The notes beneath the pieces were generated by a model. It was given only the letters and a program-made list of their open reading frames with translations, had not been told where the DNA came from and did not search any database. This document shows, piece by piece, positions 1-10,036 of a stretch of 64,000 bases of DNA. The stretch is from Bullera alba (Eukaryota > Basidiomycota > Tremellomycetes > Tremellales > Bulleraceae), in NCBI GenBank assembly GCA_001600095.1, contig BCIX01000004.1, positions 934,586 through 998,585 of the forward strand. Reading direction: 5' to 3'. Every line of letters begins with the position of its first letter. Position 1 is the first letter of the stretch. The position numbers and the translations under genes are program-made.

Positions 1-810
1 GTCCGACCTTTGGGCGGCTGGTATGATGGTTCGCCAAGATGACTCAATAGTGAACCGAAACCATCGATGAGAACCACGTTGAGATCCTCGAGCTGGTGAC
101 TGATCCTGTTGAGGAGCTCGACCGTGGACTGAGAGGCGAGCATCTGACCTGCGGCTGCTCGGCTAAGCGGCTGCGAGTATGGGGGCGGGACTCGGGACGG
201 AGTTTTAGCGGCGGAGGCGGTACCTGGGGTGTCTTGAGCTGGGTCTTGAAAGGCACCGGGTAGAGAGCTGAGAATGTTGGTCTCGTTTAGGTAAGGCATA
301 CCGGTGGGTCCCTCCTGGGTGTCGATGTTGAACCCGAGGCCAACAGCCTGGCCGTCAGTTGACGTCCTCGATGTGTATGCTCACTTTTTCACGATCCCTC
401 TGATCCTTCCCCTGTTCAAGAGTCTTTTTTTTGCCAGGAGGCCTCTGTCGAGTGGGCTTCGACTTTGTCTACAGGAACGGTTAGAGACAAGTTCTATCCG
501 GGGAGAAGGGTGGACTCACAGCGGCATTGGGATCCTTGTTGCTCAAAGGGTTCTATGATCGTCAGCGATGGGTCGAGCAACCTGACATACCTTCTTAGCG
601 GCCTTTCGAGGTGGAGCTTCGTCCTCGTCTTCTTCCTCCTCCTCCTCCTCCTCGTTGTCCTCTTCGTCTTGATACTCGCCGTCGTCGCCCTGTACGCTCG
701 GCGAGCGAACGATGGTTCGTCGTCGGCTCTGATGAGAGTCAGCGAGCGGTCGTTGTTGGCTACTGAGATGAACTAACCTTGGACTTGGAGGTGGAAGGCT
801 CGATGGGCAT
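1..810 (-). CDS. Uncharacterised acidic, probably nuclear protein (3' end outside the window)
   Basis: Four exons are read on the minus strand: 778-810, 591-728, 520-552 and 347 down to the window edge. All junctions are GT-AG and keep one open frame. The product starts MPIEPSTSKSK. It then has a basic RRR stretch, a long run of Glu/Asp (about residues 25-50) and a PPRKAAKK basic patch that could serve as a nuclear localisation signal. After that comes a more ordered part containing GLGFNIDTQEGP and LEDLNVVLIDGFGSLLSHL. At least 183 residues are visible and the frame is still open at base 1. I do not recognise the family. Composition suggests a nuclear protein, but this is inference only. The only ATG consistent with the exon chain is the one at 810. 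Confidence 0.6.
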
Positions 811-1299
811 GATGAGGAGGCAAGCGTAGGTCTAGATCCGACAAGAGTCGGTCTATCAAATGAATATGTGGCGTGCAAGAGGTTGGATGGGCAGGGAGTG
901 AGGACGGTATTGGAGACTATAGGAGGGCTCGGGAGCAAGCGTGAATGTCTATCGTATGGCAGGGTGGGTCAGGGGGCTAAGAGGGATCAAGTACAGGGTG
1001 AGAGAGGTGGCTGTGATTGGGGTCAGGGGGGTCAAGTAGGGGCAGAGAAGCAAGTGAGTGGTCAGTGTGAATTGTGGTGTAGAGTACAACATCAAGATGA
1101 GATTGATCGATGTTTGGGTTTATATAGCACAGTGGTGAGTTGGGGCAGAGGTCAGTGCGCAACGTTGGGACCGTGCGTTGGCAGGCCGAGGCTCCGTGCG
1201 CAACAAGCGGATCGAGTGGCAAGAAGGTTGGAGTCACATTCATGCATGAGTAGAGTACAGGGTACGCCGAGTCATAATGAGAAGAGTACAACGGGTCAC
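811..1299. other. Intergenic, no gene seen
   Basis: This stretch separates the start of the acidic-protein gene from the stop codon of the tyrosine recombinase gene. It would hold the promoter of the former and the 3' UTR of the latter. Open frames here on both strands have no family features. No terminal inverted repeat of the recombinase element could be recognised by eye. Confidence 0.5.
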
Positions 1300-4077
1300 T
1301 TAGACGTAGCTAGTCCTATGAACGGTGCTCACGAAGTCGTCAGTCATGTACAATTGCTGGTACCACTCCACGTCGTCCTCGCTCAGAGCGCCTTCTCCCA
1401 AGTCCATCTTGAGACAGTCGTTGAGCACTCCGTGCCATCCGTCGACAATGTCGTCGCTTGCAGAAGGGTTCCATATGAGGCTGACAAAGGGCGGCACGAT
1501 ACCGGCGTCGATCTGAGCCTGTTCGTCGGGGTGATAGGCCGGGAAATGTTTGTGATAGTCCATTTTGCCGGTACCAATGCAATTTACATCCCAAGCCCAT
1601 TTGCCGTTGCGGAAGATCGGCCAGATCGTGGTGACTGCGCCGAGTGGACAGTACGGACAGCACTGGTGGACATGGATGTAATCGTCAATCACCTGTCGAG
1701 CACTTCTGCGAACAGTCAAGACTTCGTAGTGGTATCTGAGCAGTCGGAGTCTCTCGGCAATGACGGCCTCTGCCTCTGACTGTTCAACTACTATTCCATC
1801 GCTGTCGTTGAATGCTTCGACGGTATCGAGAGCGTTCTCCAGTCCGTTCGTGGTCTCGGTTGGCTCGTGGTCGGGTAGGCGCTGGTCCTTGGGATTTGGC
1901 TTGGCGAGGTCGGGAATCTTTCGAGACTTGGTCTGGATAGGTCGATCTGCATCCTCGTCGTCATCGTAGAACTCGTAGGCGAACATGGCGTCCTCGTCAA
2001 TGGCGTAGATGGGTCCATCCTCTCCTGCGAATGAATCAGCTCGAGTCCTCTTGGAGGTATCGCAACTCACCAACAAGGCCCTCAATGACACTAGCATAGG
2101 GGTCCGTGTCATCAAGCTTGCGTCGGCTCGAGCTTGTGTCATCCTCATCGTCGCGCTTCCTCTTGTGATTGTCGGTTTGCTCGACGACTTGGTCGTATGC
2201 TTGCTGAAAATCGCTCAAGGTGCCGGCCGGTCGCTGATCAAGGGAACCCTTTCGTTCTTTCTCCAGCTCTCTAACCCGCCTGGCTCGGATAGCCTTCCTT
2301 CTCTTCTGGTAGCGGTCGTGAAGCATGTCGATGTAGGGCTTGTCGGCATCGGCCTGAGACTTGGCCTCTTGCCAGAGCGAGTGGAGTTTGACCGCGTCCT
2401 CGTCGGCAGAACACAACTTGTCCAGCTCGACCTTGGTGAGTTTGACCTTTGGCAACTGTTGTTCGGTGCCAGCGACTTTGCTCGTCGATATGCCAGCTGC
2501 TCGGCGCACCAGCTCGTGCACCGCCGGTCCATCCTTCTGCCTTGCATAGTACTCGGATTGGTCCAAACGAGTCTGCCATTCCTCGTCTCCAGGTCTGAAC
2601 TCGCCGAGGACGAGACGGGCGATACCACTGTCGGTAGTACCGTGAGCGTAGGAGGTGCGGCCTCGATCGTAGCCGGCTTCGTGATGCAGGACTGTGGCCT
2701 GTTTCTCTTTTCCGCCGACGATACGTGCCATGTCACCGGCGTTGTGGCGACAGTTGTACGGGCGACCCTTGGGGAGACCAGCATCTTGGCAGATCTGAGC
2801 AAAGGATCCAACGAGGTTTTTGACGCTGGCGGGCTCCGATGTCATTGGGTCTTTTGGGTTCTTTCTGCTGGGTCCCATCTTGACAGTTCGATAGACGGCC
2901 TGCTTTTTGTCGACAATGACAAGACCGTACGAATCACAGTTGATGAATTCTTCGATATCCTTGAAGATGATGATATCACCGGAAGCAGCTTTGTAACCGA
3001 GGACCTGGTCGACTATCAGTCTTGGAACCATGGTAGTGACGAGGTCGAATCGCGAGTTGATGAGCTTTGTAGTGGCCGGAACGATGGGACGCTGGTGAGA
3101 AGCGCTGTGCTTTCGCTGTGTGTAACCTTTTAACCATATAAAATCGATTTCAAAAGACCAACAGAAGCGAGTAGGCTGGGTGATTGTCAGGTCGCTCTGA
3201 TGGAGCGTCTGCTGTCGGTTCGTTGGTAGCTTGAAGCCAGGACGAAGCATGGCACCTGAGAGCGTTAGCAGCGGATCGTGTTAGAGCTCATGAGCTTACC
3301 TGGTCTGCAGGCGGTGAGGAACAGGACCTTGATCTGATCCTTCAGCTGCACCATGGCAGTACCCCTAGAGACTGACGCCTCCATGAGAGCATCGCAGGTA
3401 TCTAGCAGCATGGCAATCTCGAATCGGCCATAAAAGCCGAGCTTCTTGTTCCTTCGAGGGAGGTCCATTTTGTCACCAATGGCGTTGCACCAGGTTTGAA
3501 GGAGTCGACCGATGCTATCGGAGCGATCAGGCAAACTACCGGTCACGGCCTCGACGTGACGATTGCCGTTTGTTGAGCCAGCACCGCGGATGTGGAAGGA
3601 AGCCACAATCAAGAGCTGGCTGGACCAAGCATTGAGAGTGTCCTGGCGGACCTTGCCCGAAGGGTCGTGACCTCGACTGTGTTTCAGTCGGAATAAGAGG
3701 TAGGAGGCCATTCGATCGCGTAGTTGGTATGAGGTCGCAGCACCCCATGGGTCCGGATCGGGTGGGACTGGTTGAAGGAGGCGCCATCGGGCGTAGAATT
3801 CTTCATACTGAGTTTCGGTACACATGATCATTCGGTAGGCGTGAGGATCTCGTTCAATCCAGTCCTCTGCGTCCTCGAGGCTTTGGATGAATCCTTGCAT
3901 AAGGAGCCTGAGCTCGTCGTTGGTAGAGGTGAGGATGGCATCTCGAATCGCCATGCGCTTTGGCAGGGCGATGTCAGACTTTCGCGGCATGGTTGGAAGA
4001 GGTGGGTGGGCGAGGTGCTTGACGGGTGCTGGGCTGCGGCTGCGAGGTGGTGATGGCTGGCCGCGTCGGCGGATCAC
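1300..4077 (-). CDS. Tyrosine recombinase-like protein (DUF3435 / Crypton / Starship-captain type)
   Basis: Three exons (3300-4077, 2071-3255, 1300-2024) are joined by 44-nt and 46-nt GT-AG introns, giving about 895 aa. A second in-frame ATG at 3990 (MPRKSD) would give 866 aa. An N-terminal helical region is followed by FYGRFEIAMLLD and then TACRPG, which fits the first catalytic Arg box of DUF3435 proteins. Further on come YNCRHNAGD (second Arg box), LHHEAGYD (His) and GRTSYAHG (candidate nucleophilic Tyr), in the order R-R-H-Y expected of tyrosine recombinases. The C-terminal third has a basic KRKRDDEDD stretch and a possible zinc-binding segment (CCPYC followed by HKH). The frame is intact, with no premature stop. 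The truncated MIR1 copy lies directly upstream. Catalytic residues are assigned from spacing, not alignment. A domesticated host gene remains possible. Confidence 0.72.
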
Positions 4078-4292
4078 CAGATAAGAGGACCTTGGAAAAC
4101 CTTGGTCGTATGACCACCAAACGTGGGCGAGCGTGGGCTGACGAGAGTGATGTCGAGCGCCCCTGGGCGACGGGTTGGATGGAGACTTGATCGTGAGGGT
4201 CAGTGTCTCTCTTCATCGACGTGGATGCTCGTACTCACACGTCTCACACCTATACCGTGTTGGTCTTTCAGGAGGATGGGAAAGCGTTGGTG

Positions 4293-4338
4293 GATGGAGA
4301 GATGGAGAGATGGTTAGAAGGAGAGATGGTCAGATGGT
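4293..4338. repeat. Short GAGATGG-rich simple repeat
   Basis: Several imperfect copies of a GAGATGG-like heptamer occur back to back between the recombinase gene and the MIR1 fragment. It is low-complexity sequence in a stretch without a gene. Confidence 0.6.
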
Positions 4339-4520
4339 CCGATCGATCAAGACGATCAGGCCGCGTGAGAACAGATCACCGGTCGTCAGGGAGAAGGATG
4401 TGGCAGTGAGGTCACACACACACGCGACTGGCTACGGCGACCCCTGACCCTGAGGCCTCGTGGCATGACGATGCATTGAAGGCGACGCGCGCGTGGCACT
4501 TGATCACTAGCAGACTGCTG

Positions 4521-4572
4521 GAGGTGGTGCAAAGTTTGCTCCAGACTCGCCAGACGAGGTGGGGCAAAGTTT
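4521..4572. repeat. 17-nt direct repeat pair at the MIR1 breakpoint
   Basis: GAGGTGGTGCAAAGTTT at 4521-4537 and GAGGTGGGGCAAAGTTT at 4556-4572 differ at one of 17 positions and start 35 bases apart. They lie within 20-70 bases of the point where MIR1 homology ends and on the side facing the recombinase gene. This is the position expected for sub-terminal repeats or a duplicated junction of an inserted element. Confidence 0.7.
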
Positions 4573-4589
4573 ACCACCCAATTAGAGGC

Positions 4590-5102
4590 GTAGCCAGCGA
4601 ACTTAGCTCCGCCCTGGAAGAGATAGCCCACGGCGGTCGGTCCGAAGCCAGTGAGTAGCCCCCGAGTGCCCTCCTTGGCGACGATGGCCCGACCGCCGGA
4701 AAGAAGCGAATTTCCCTTGAGAGCGGGGTCAATTTGAATCCTAGTCTTGACCACGTCGATGGCTAGAGTAGTCGAGGAGTCAGTATGAGTGGTCTTGAAG
4801 GGTGGGTGAAGTATACTGACGAGTCATGGCTCCGTGAGAGCTACAGAGGGGAGTCAGTGATGTGTCCGGTAATTTTTTTCCGTTTCTTCCTCATGCTCGT
4901 TCGCTGCCCATATCTAGCTTCTGTACATTTGCTCCTTCTACTCCGGCACATACACAAGCATCCAAACTCACAGGGTACAGCATAGCGCGCCGGCGAGGAA
5001 GAATATCGAGTAATCCTTCGCGCTGAAGTCTGGCGTGAGCGGGGTGGTGAAGCCTGGGCTCGCGACCTTCTCCGGTGCGGTTTGTGTCTTCTGGTCTGGC
5101 AT
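4590..5102 (-). pseudogene. MIR1: Truncated mitochondrial phosphate carrier gene (5' exons only)
   Basis: Exons 4972-5102, 4821-4840 (20-nt micro-exon) and 4762 downwards splice in frame. The product starts MPDQKTQTAPEKVASPGF. It continues with the first transmembrane helix of a mitochondrial carrier (SIFFLAGALCCT), the carrier signature TPIDVVKTRIQ and then LTGFGPTAVGYLFQGGAKFAGY. Members of the PiC/MIR1 family are about 300 aa with three repeats. Here homology stops after one repeat, at the Tyr codon around 4590. The frame then reads unrelated sequence ending in SLPHPSP near 4386. No second or third carrier repeat is found downstream in the window. Splice sites and upstream promoter-like sequence look intact, so the break appears recent. 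A functional copy must lie elsewhere or the rest lies left of the window. Confidence 0.75.
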
Positions 5103-5260
5103 CGCGAGGGGGCTCTTGTCGGTCTGAGAAGAGTCTGAGGTGAGGTGAGGGTCGAGAGGGGTCGAGAGGTGCTGCGTTGTTGATGCTGGAGACGATAGAT
5201 GACTTTGTCGAGGACGTTGCGAAAATACACACCGACGCATCCCAAAAACAGAGTCGGGGA

Positions 5261-5268
5261 TGACGTCA
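5261..5268. promoter_or_regulatory. Perfect CRE-type palindrome TGACGTCA
   Basis: A full ATF/CREB consensus octamer lies about 160 bases upstream of the MIR1-fragment start codon. bZIP binding is inferred only from the sequence match. Confidence 0.35.
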
Positions 5269-5435
5269 GGAAAATTCGTGTGCCTAGATCGGATGTAGCC
5301 GAAAGCCACGTGGTTCATGTCATCAAGTGCATCACACCCTCGTTGCATCCTCGCAGCGTCTACGTCCGAGGCCGAGTCCCGATTGGGAGCTACTCTACAT
5401 ACTGTACATACCCAGCTCACTCTTTCAACCCCAGC

Positions 5436-6379
5436 TCAGTACCTCGGAACGACCTCCCGGGTGGTCCGCTTGTAATGATAGTACCCGTTGCCAGGCGGAC
5501 CTGGAAGCCCTCTTGGTGCACCACCAGCAGCGGTAGCCGGGCCATCCCAGGCATTCGCCGGCCAGTTGAGGTAGAACAGCCTATGGAATCATCAGTCAAA
5601 TTCAACTCAATTTGGCAGGGACTTGCAGTATCATGGACAAAGCGGCGACGAGGCCCATCCAGATCTGGGGACGTCAGCTGGGTGTAGCGGATCTGAAGTC
5701 AGGTGTACCCACTGCAGGACCGAGTTTGACGTCGACATCGGAGAGTTGGAATGCTCTATGGGCGATACTCCACCCGTAGATCGATAACAGCCAGGACACC
5801 ACCACGAGCAACACCGCAAGAGCCTAAAGCTTCAGCTAATAGCTTTGTGTCCGGGAGGTCGGCTCACCGAGGCGAATCGGAAGAACGACTGGTTGCCAAT
5901 CGACCTCAAAGCCCGGCTCTCATGGACGAACAACAAGGGCAGCACGGCGAGAACGGTGAAGAAGACGAAGATGATGGCTGATCGTTAGTTGGAGGCATGA
6001 ATCATCGACCTACAGATAGCCCAAAGGATCATCGCGCCCGTCAACGCTCGGTTGACCTGAGTGCCATACCTACTCCTCAGCGCACGTTCAGTTGGCTTCG
6101 ACTTACTCGTAGGAAACCCGATTGCCGAGGCAAAAGCCAGGTGCGCACCATCCGAAGCTACCAAACGTGGTGTCCCCAGTTGGGGCGGGCAGCCTGAGGA
6201 AATGGATCGACTCGATGAAGGGGGATGAGAACGTGACGAGGATTCTGTGGGAGTCAGCGGTGCTACTAATCCGCGTCACCTAGATCAACTCACACCAGGA
6301 CCAGACTGGCGAACGAGAGGAGGAAGAGCAAGATGATATGGGCGCCGTACGGGATGCGACGGGTGAGTGCGTCTGCCAT
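5436..6379 (-). CDS. PalI/SUR7-family four-span membrane protein
   Basis: Seven exons (6294-6379, 6107-6244, 6014-6069, 5868-5977, 5713-5823, 5627-5664, 5436-5580) give 227 aa. Residues about 12-30 form a first hydrophobic span. They are followed by an extracellular loop with TTFGSFGWCAPGFC, a Cys-containing pattern typical of PalI/Rim9 and SUR7 proteins. Three more hydrophobic spans follow (around RALTGAMILWAI, IIFVFFTVLAVLPLLF and LAVLLVVVSWLLSIY). The short tail YYHYKRTTREVVPRY resembles basidiomycete 'pali-domain' proteins. In ascomycetes this family acts at the plasma membrane in alkaline pH sensing (PalI/Rim9) or at eisosomes (SUR7); which role applies here cannot be told. The intron at 5581-5626 has a GC donor (GCAAGT), confirmed by frame closure and by the canonical family ending. 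Confidence 0.8.
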
Positions 6380-6893
6380 GTTGCCTTGTTACTGGTCGTG
6401 ATGGAAGTTGGGATTGATCGGGGGTTGAGTGATGTTGATCTACGGTAGCGCGGTTCGTAAGTCGACACGAGGCGAAGAAGTTTGAGTGACCTGGCCTGCA
6501 GGGCGGCTCAGCTATATACTCGACCGAAAGACTTTGCCTCGATTCCACAACTCGGTTGACAATAAGATGCAAGAGTTAGGGGTATCAATCATCAGGTCAC
6601 TCCGTCAAAGTGACTTTTGTGCAAAAGTCTTCCACGCCACGAGTCTCTTTGTCAACGCGATACACGGGTGTCGAGATGGCGAGATGCACACTGGATAAAA
6701 GGACATGAATATTGATGAAACTGCAAGAGAGACCAAAAGCTCGTCGAAAGGATGTCACCGGGTGGCTTTTGTTCTATCACTCAACGCTGGCCAGACTTCC
6801 GTTTCTCATATCTCATCCCTGGGCAGCATAGGATATCCAGTAGGATCAAGTATCTGACATGCATACAACACTATACAACATCGGCTACTACAT
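6380..6893. other. Intergenic, promoter of the PalI-like gene
   Basis: About 500 bases lie between the stop of the isoaspartate methyltransferase gene and the PalI-like start. No open frame with family features was seen. Confidence 0.5.
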
Positions 6894-8058
6894 TCACTCT
6901 CTGTACTGCTTGTCAGCGTCGGTGAGCGGTACATACTAAGACATGTCATCAAATGCCGCCCTTCCCACACTCTGAACCCATACGCACCAGAACCCCGAAT
7001 AGCTTCTGACGCGTAACCTGTCCCGAGTCATTCTTGTCAATCTGCCATATGTCTGCATAGCGTCAGACTCTGTTCCACCGTCACCTGACATACGGCTTCC
7101 TCACCTTGGGTATTCTCTCCAACGGGAATGAACATCCTCCCAGGAGAAGCGAGCTGTCGATCAGCGATCATGAGCCGAGACCTTCGGCCAATCTGGATTG
7201 ACTTACCTGATCGATCAAGGCTTGTGGGATGGAAGGAGCCGCCGCTCCGACGTGTATCACGGAGAAGGGTGCTGCGGTCGGTGTAGGCATGGCCAACTCG
7301 AGGTTCACCCACCATGGGCCTCGGATCCTAAATCCAAGCTTAGCGTCACACTGCACACGGGGGCATGAGACTTTACGAGTACACACCTTTACGTCCGTCT
7401 CCTAGGATGACCTCTACCCGGCCTGGTCCAGAGCCGAGCTGGATACCGTCGCTAGTAAGGTTCACCTTTGACATCTCGACGAGGCCGCTTATGTGATCGA
7501 TTCCGATGACTGTGGCTTGAGGAGCGAGATGGTGAAAGACCGCACAGACTGGGTTGCATGGTCAACGTTGATCGATGGGATAGTATTGGACTTACGATAG
7601 CCCGATCCGCTGCCCACGTCTAGTATCGACCCTGTATCTGATATCAAGGGGAGCAGGTTCTCTACTGCATGAGCATGCATGTGCGGTGCTGAAATGGTCG
7701 CCCCGAACCCAATCCTCCTACGTCCGGTCAATCGCATTCCCAGAGGTCAAGTCGATGAGTCATGCTTACTGGGGTGAATCGTCATATGCGCGCCGTTTGT
7801 CCGGGACGTAGTTCTGCCTATCGACTCTCTTCATCGCTTGGGCCACGCGTTCAGAGGTGATCAAGCCGTTGGTCCGCATAGTGTCGATCAACTGAAGTCA
7901 GCGGCAGCTTGGATCAGCGAGCCCACCTCGTCGTTAGTTGTCCCGCTGCTCATCCAGGCCATGTTGAGATTGCGTTGAGTCGTTCGGAGGCGGGCACGAG
8001 GTTGAGCTGAGGGATTTCGAGGGGTAGCGCTGAAGATGGTCCGGATAGCAGTGCGCAT
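6894..8058 (-). CDS. Protein-L-isoaspartate O-methyltransferase (PIMT/PCMT)
   Basis: Eight exons (7927-8058, 7770-7891, 7596-7717, 7385-7548, 7207-7338, 7105-7153, 6988-7052, 6894-6935) give about 275 aa. The enzyme uses S-adenosylmethionine to methylate L-isoaspartyl residues so that damaged proteins can be repaired. Diagnostic motifs are [19 protein letters not shown], the SAM-binding [34 protein letters not shown] and the terminal GVLYVPLT. The first ATG (8058) adds an Arg-rich, acid-free leader ([16 protein letters not shown]) that looks like a mitochondrial presequence. A second in-frame ATG at 7962 ([12 protein letters not shown]) gives the usual cytosolic start. The donor at 7384 was chosen to keep frame and leaves a small insertion after GDGRKG. 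Confidence 0.88.
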
Positions 8059-8568
8059 CTGTCGACGGTAGACACAGAAGAGTCTAAGTGATCTGGTCAG
8101 GTTGTGACTTGTGCGGATACGAATTGGCCGGTGCCTGAAATGATGGGATGTTGACTTGCCACACCAGCTTCAACCAAACTTCAGCATCGCTTTGGCATCG
8201 CTTGCCTTCCGACATTCACCATCCGCATGGCATCCATGGAATCGGACGGCCGAGGTAGAGGATAGAAGACGATGCTCTTGACTGGAAACAGAGAGCGTGG
8301 TTGGTCAAGAAAGTACGAGGAGAAATAAGAATCCTCCGAGGCCTAGCCAGGTCAACGTCAGCCTCCGAGCTAGCTTCAAGCTTCAGGAACCATATATCGA
8401 TGACCGAAGCTCTGTGGCCATCACGTCGTCGAGCAGAATCTGATGCTACCAGCTCCTATCAGCTCTAAGGGGAAAAGAGTATAATACAACACTACTTAGC
8501 TTACCTAGATTGCTAACCACCGCTCACTTCCATAACACCTCCTCACCTCGACTTCGCTCAAGCCAAAA

Positions 8569-8978
8569 GACGTGCCAATCAGAGTCCCCAAGCACTCATT
8601 CGAAAAGGTATCCTACCAACGACCACCCTCGCCTCCCCGATACGCCGGTATCACCGACGATCTGACCATCCTCCTAGGCTCCCTCCCCGTCGACACCGTC
8701 GAGCCCCACTCCGAAGCCGAGTTCAAGGATGTGAGGGTGGTGGGGAGCTACAGCTGGATGGCTGTGAAACGTCCGAGGATCGTGGTTCCAGGTGAGCGCC
8801 TCCCGGTCCTGGTTTGGTGAGGTGGGGCTTTGGCTGACCATATCCGTCTCGCCGATTTGGATAGAAGGCGATGGCGAGGCAGGGGTACTTCGCCGAGATG
8901 CCGAGTTACCGGGTTCAAAGCGATACATCTGTATGGGGATCATGAAGGGGATTGCGGTCAAGCAGTGGTGCCATTGAG
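8569..8978 (+). pseudogene. Probable gene fragment of an uncharacterised fungal family
   Basis: The frame from 8569 reads VPIRVPKHSFEKVSYQRPP and then EAEFKDVRVVGSYSWM..RPRIVVPG. From memory this matches the N-terminal part of a widespread uncharacterised fungal family whose members read SYNW..(4-6)..PTI.VPG.P at this point and are about 350-400 aa long. No in-frame ATG precedes it (a stop lies at 8533). Homology ends at VPG around 8793. Splicing out 8792-8864 continues 38 more unrelated codons to a stop at 8976-8978. I read it as a decayed or truncated copy. An alternative 5' exon at 8443 spliced to 8560 would supply a start codon, so a short functional gene cannot be excluded. Confidence 0.35.
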
Positions 8979-10036
8979 GAAGGTAGTGGCGATGCTCAGA
9001 GTGATGATTGAGCAGGTGAAAATCAGTGGGGGTGTGTCGTTCATTTACAGAGGGAACGAGCTGAAGGCATGGAAGCACGCAGGGGGATGTCCGCTCAGTG
9101 CAGACTGCAGCAGTGCAGAGGCGAGAGAGATGCTCGAGCGGGCGGGGAAGAGGTAAGCTCAGTTCTCGTTACCTCGTCGCTGCTGAAAGGTCACATCGAC
9201 ATCACACAAATGCTCATACTGCGATCTCAGCTCTGAACCGACAGCGGAGCCGGTGCAGAACGCCTATGAGGACCTTGGAGTGACTGCTTGCGACCAGAAA
9301 ACTGACTTGACGGAGAAAGACAAGGAGGATTGGGAGATAGACTGAGTGCCAAGTTGCCGACGAATCGGACGGCGAGACACGGTGCCAGTCTGATCTGTGA
9401 GCACTGTAGAGTGACTGATGGTTGATGGAGTCGAGGGGGCAAGAGTCGGAAGCTACGCGGCAGCGGCTACGCCGCATATAGCTGCCACGTTGTATATCGC
9501 TGTATTCTCATCGTATCTCGCAGGTCCCACGCGGTCTCCAACTGCTTGCGTGCCCCCGAGCACCCTACAGTTGTGACTTGTCTGACAAGGTCCAACACAT
9601 GACTCCGAATCCAGGCCGAGGAGGGCCGAGTGGCCCTCGAGTGGCGAAGATGCGATAAGCTAGGATAAGCTTCCCGGGTAATGGCTAAACTCTGGGTAAA
9701 CTCTTCCTCCACTCTGGATAAATTGCGATCGTCGGCTCATTCGCTCATGATGCGAAAATGATGTTTTCGTGTCATCTTCCTCGTATCGCTATACCAGAGC
9801 TCGTCTATCTTGGATCCAGGTGTGCTTGTCGACTGTATAAATAGAGTCTCGGTCCTTGGCAGCAGTTGTAACTCGTCGTTGTATCGCTCGACATTCTTCT
9901 CACATTGTATACCTCTATTCGACACTTTTGTGGTCATTTCCACTCTCAGCTTGGCCGAAGCACGCGACTACACGACTATAATACTTGGTGATATCCGGAC
10001 ACCTTTCATTTATCCACACACCAAAGCCCGCCTGCC
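8979..10036. other. Intergenic, no gene seen
   Basis: About 1.05 kb lies between the gene fragment and the PQ-loop gene. Short open frames on both strands lack conserved motifs and splice support. The last 200-300 bases should contain the PQ-loop promoter. Confidence 0.5.

Noticed and set aside
811..1299. Left terminal repeat of the putative recombinase element
   Set aside because: No copy or inverse of the 17-nt junction repeat was found here; if an element exists its left end is probably outside the window.
868..1779. 303-codon plus-strand frame
   Set aside because: Overlaps the recombinase 3' exon in antisense; composition and content are not protein-like.
2009..3133. 374-codon plus-strand frame
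   Set aside because: Antisense to the recombinase exon 2, with no motifs and no splice support.
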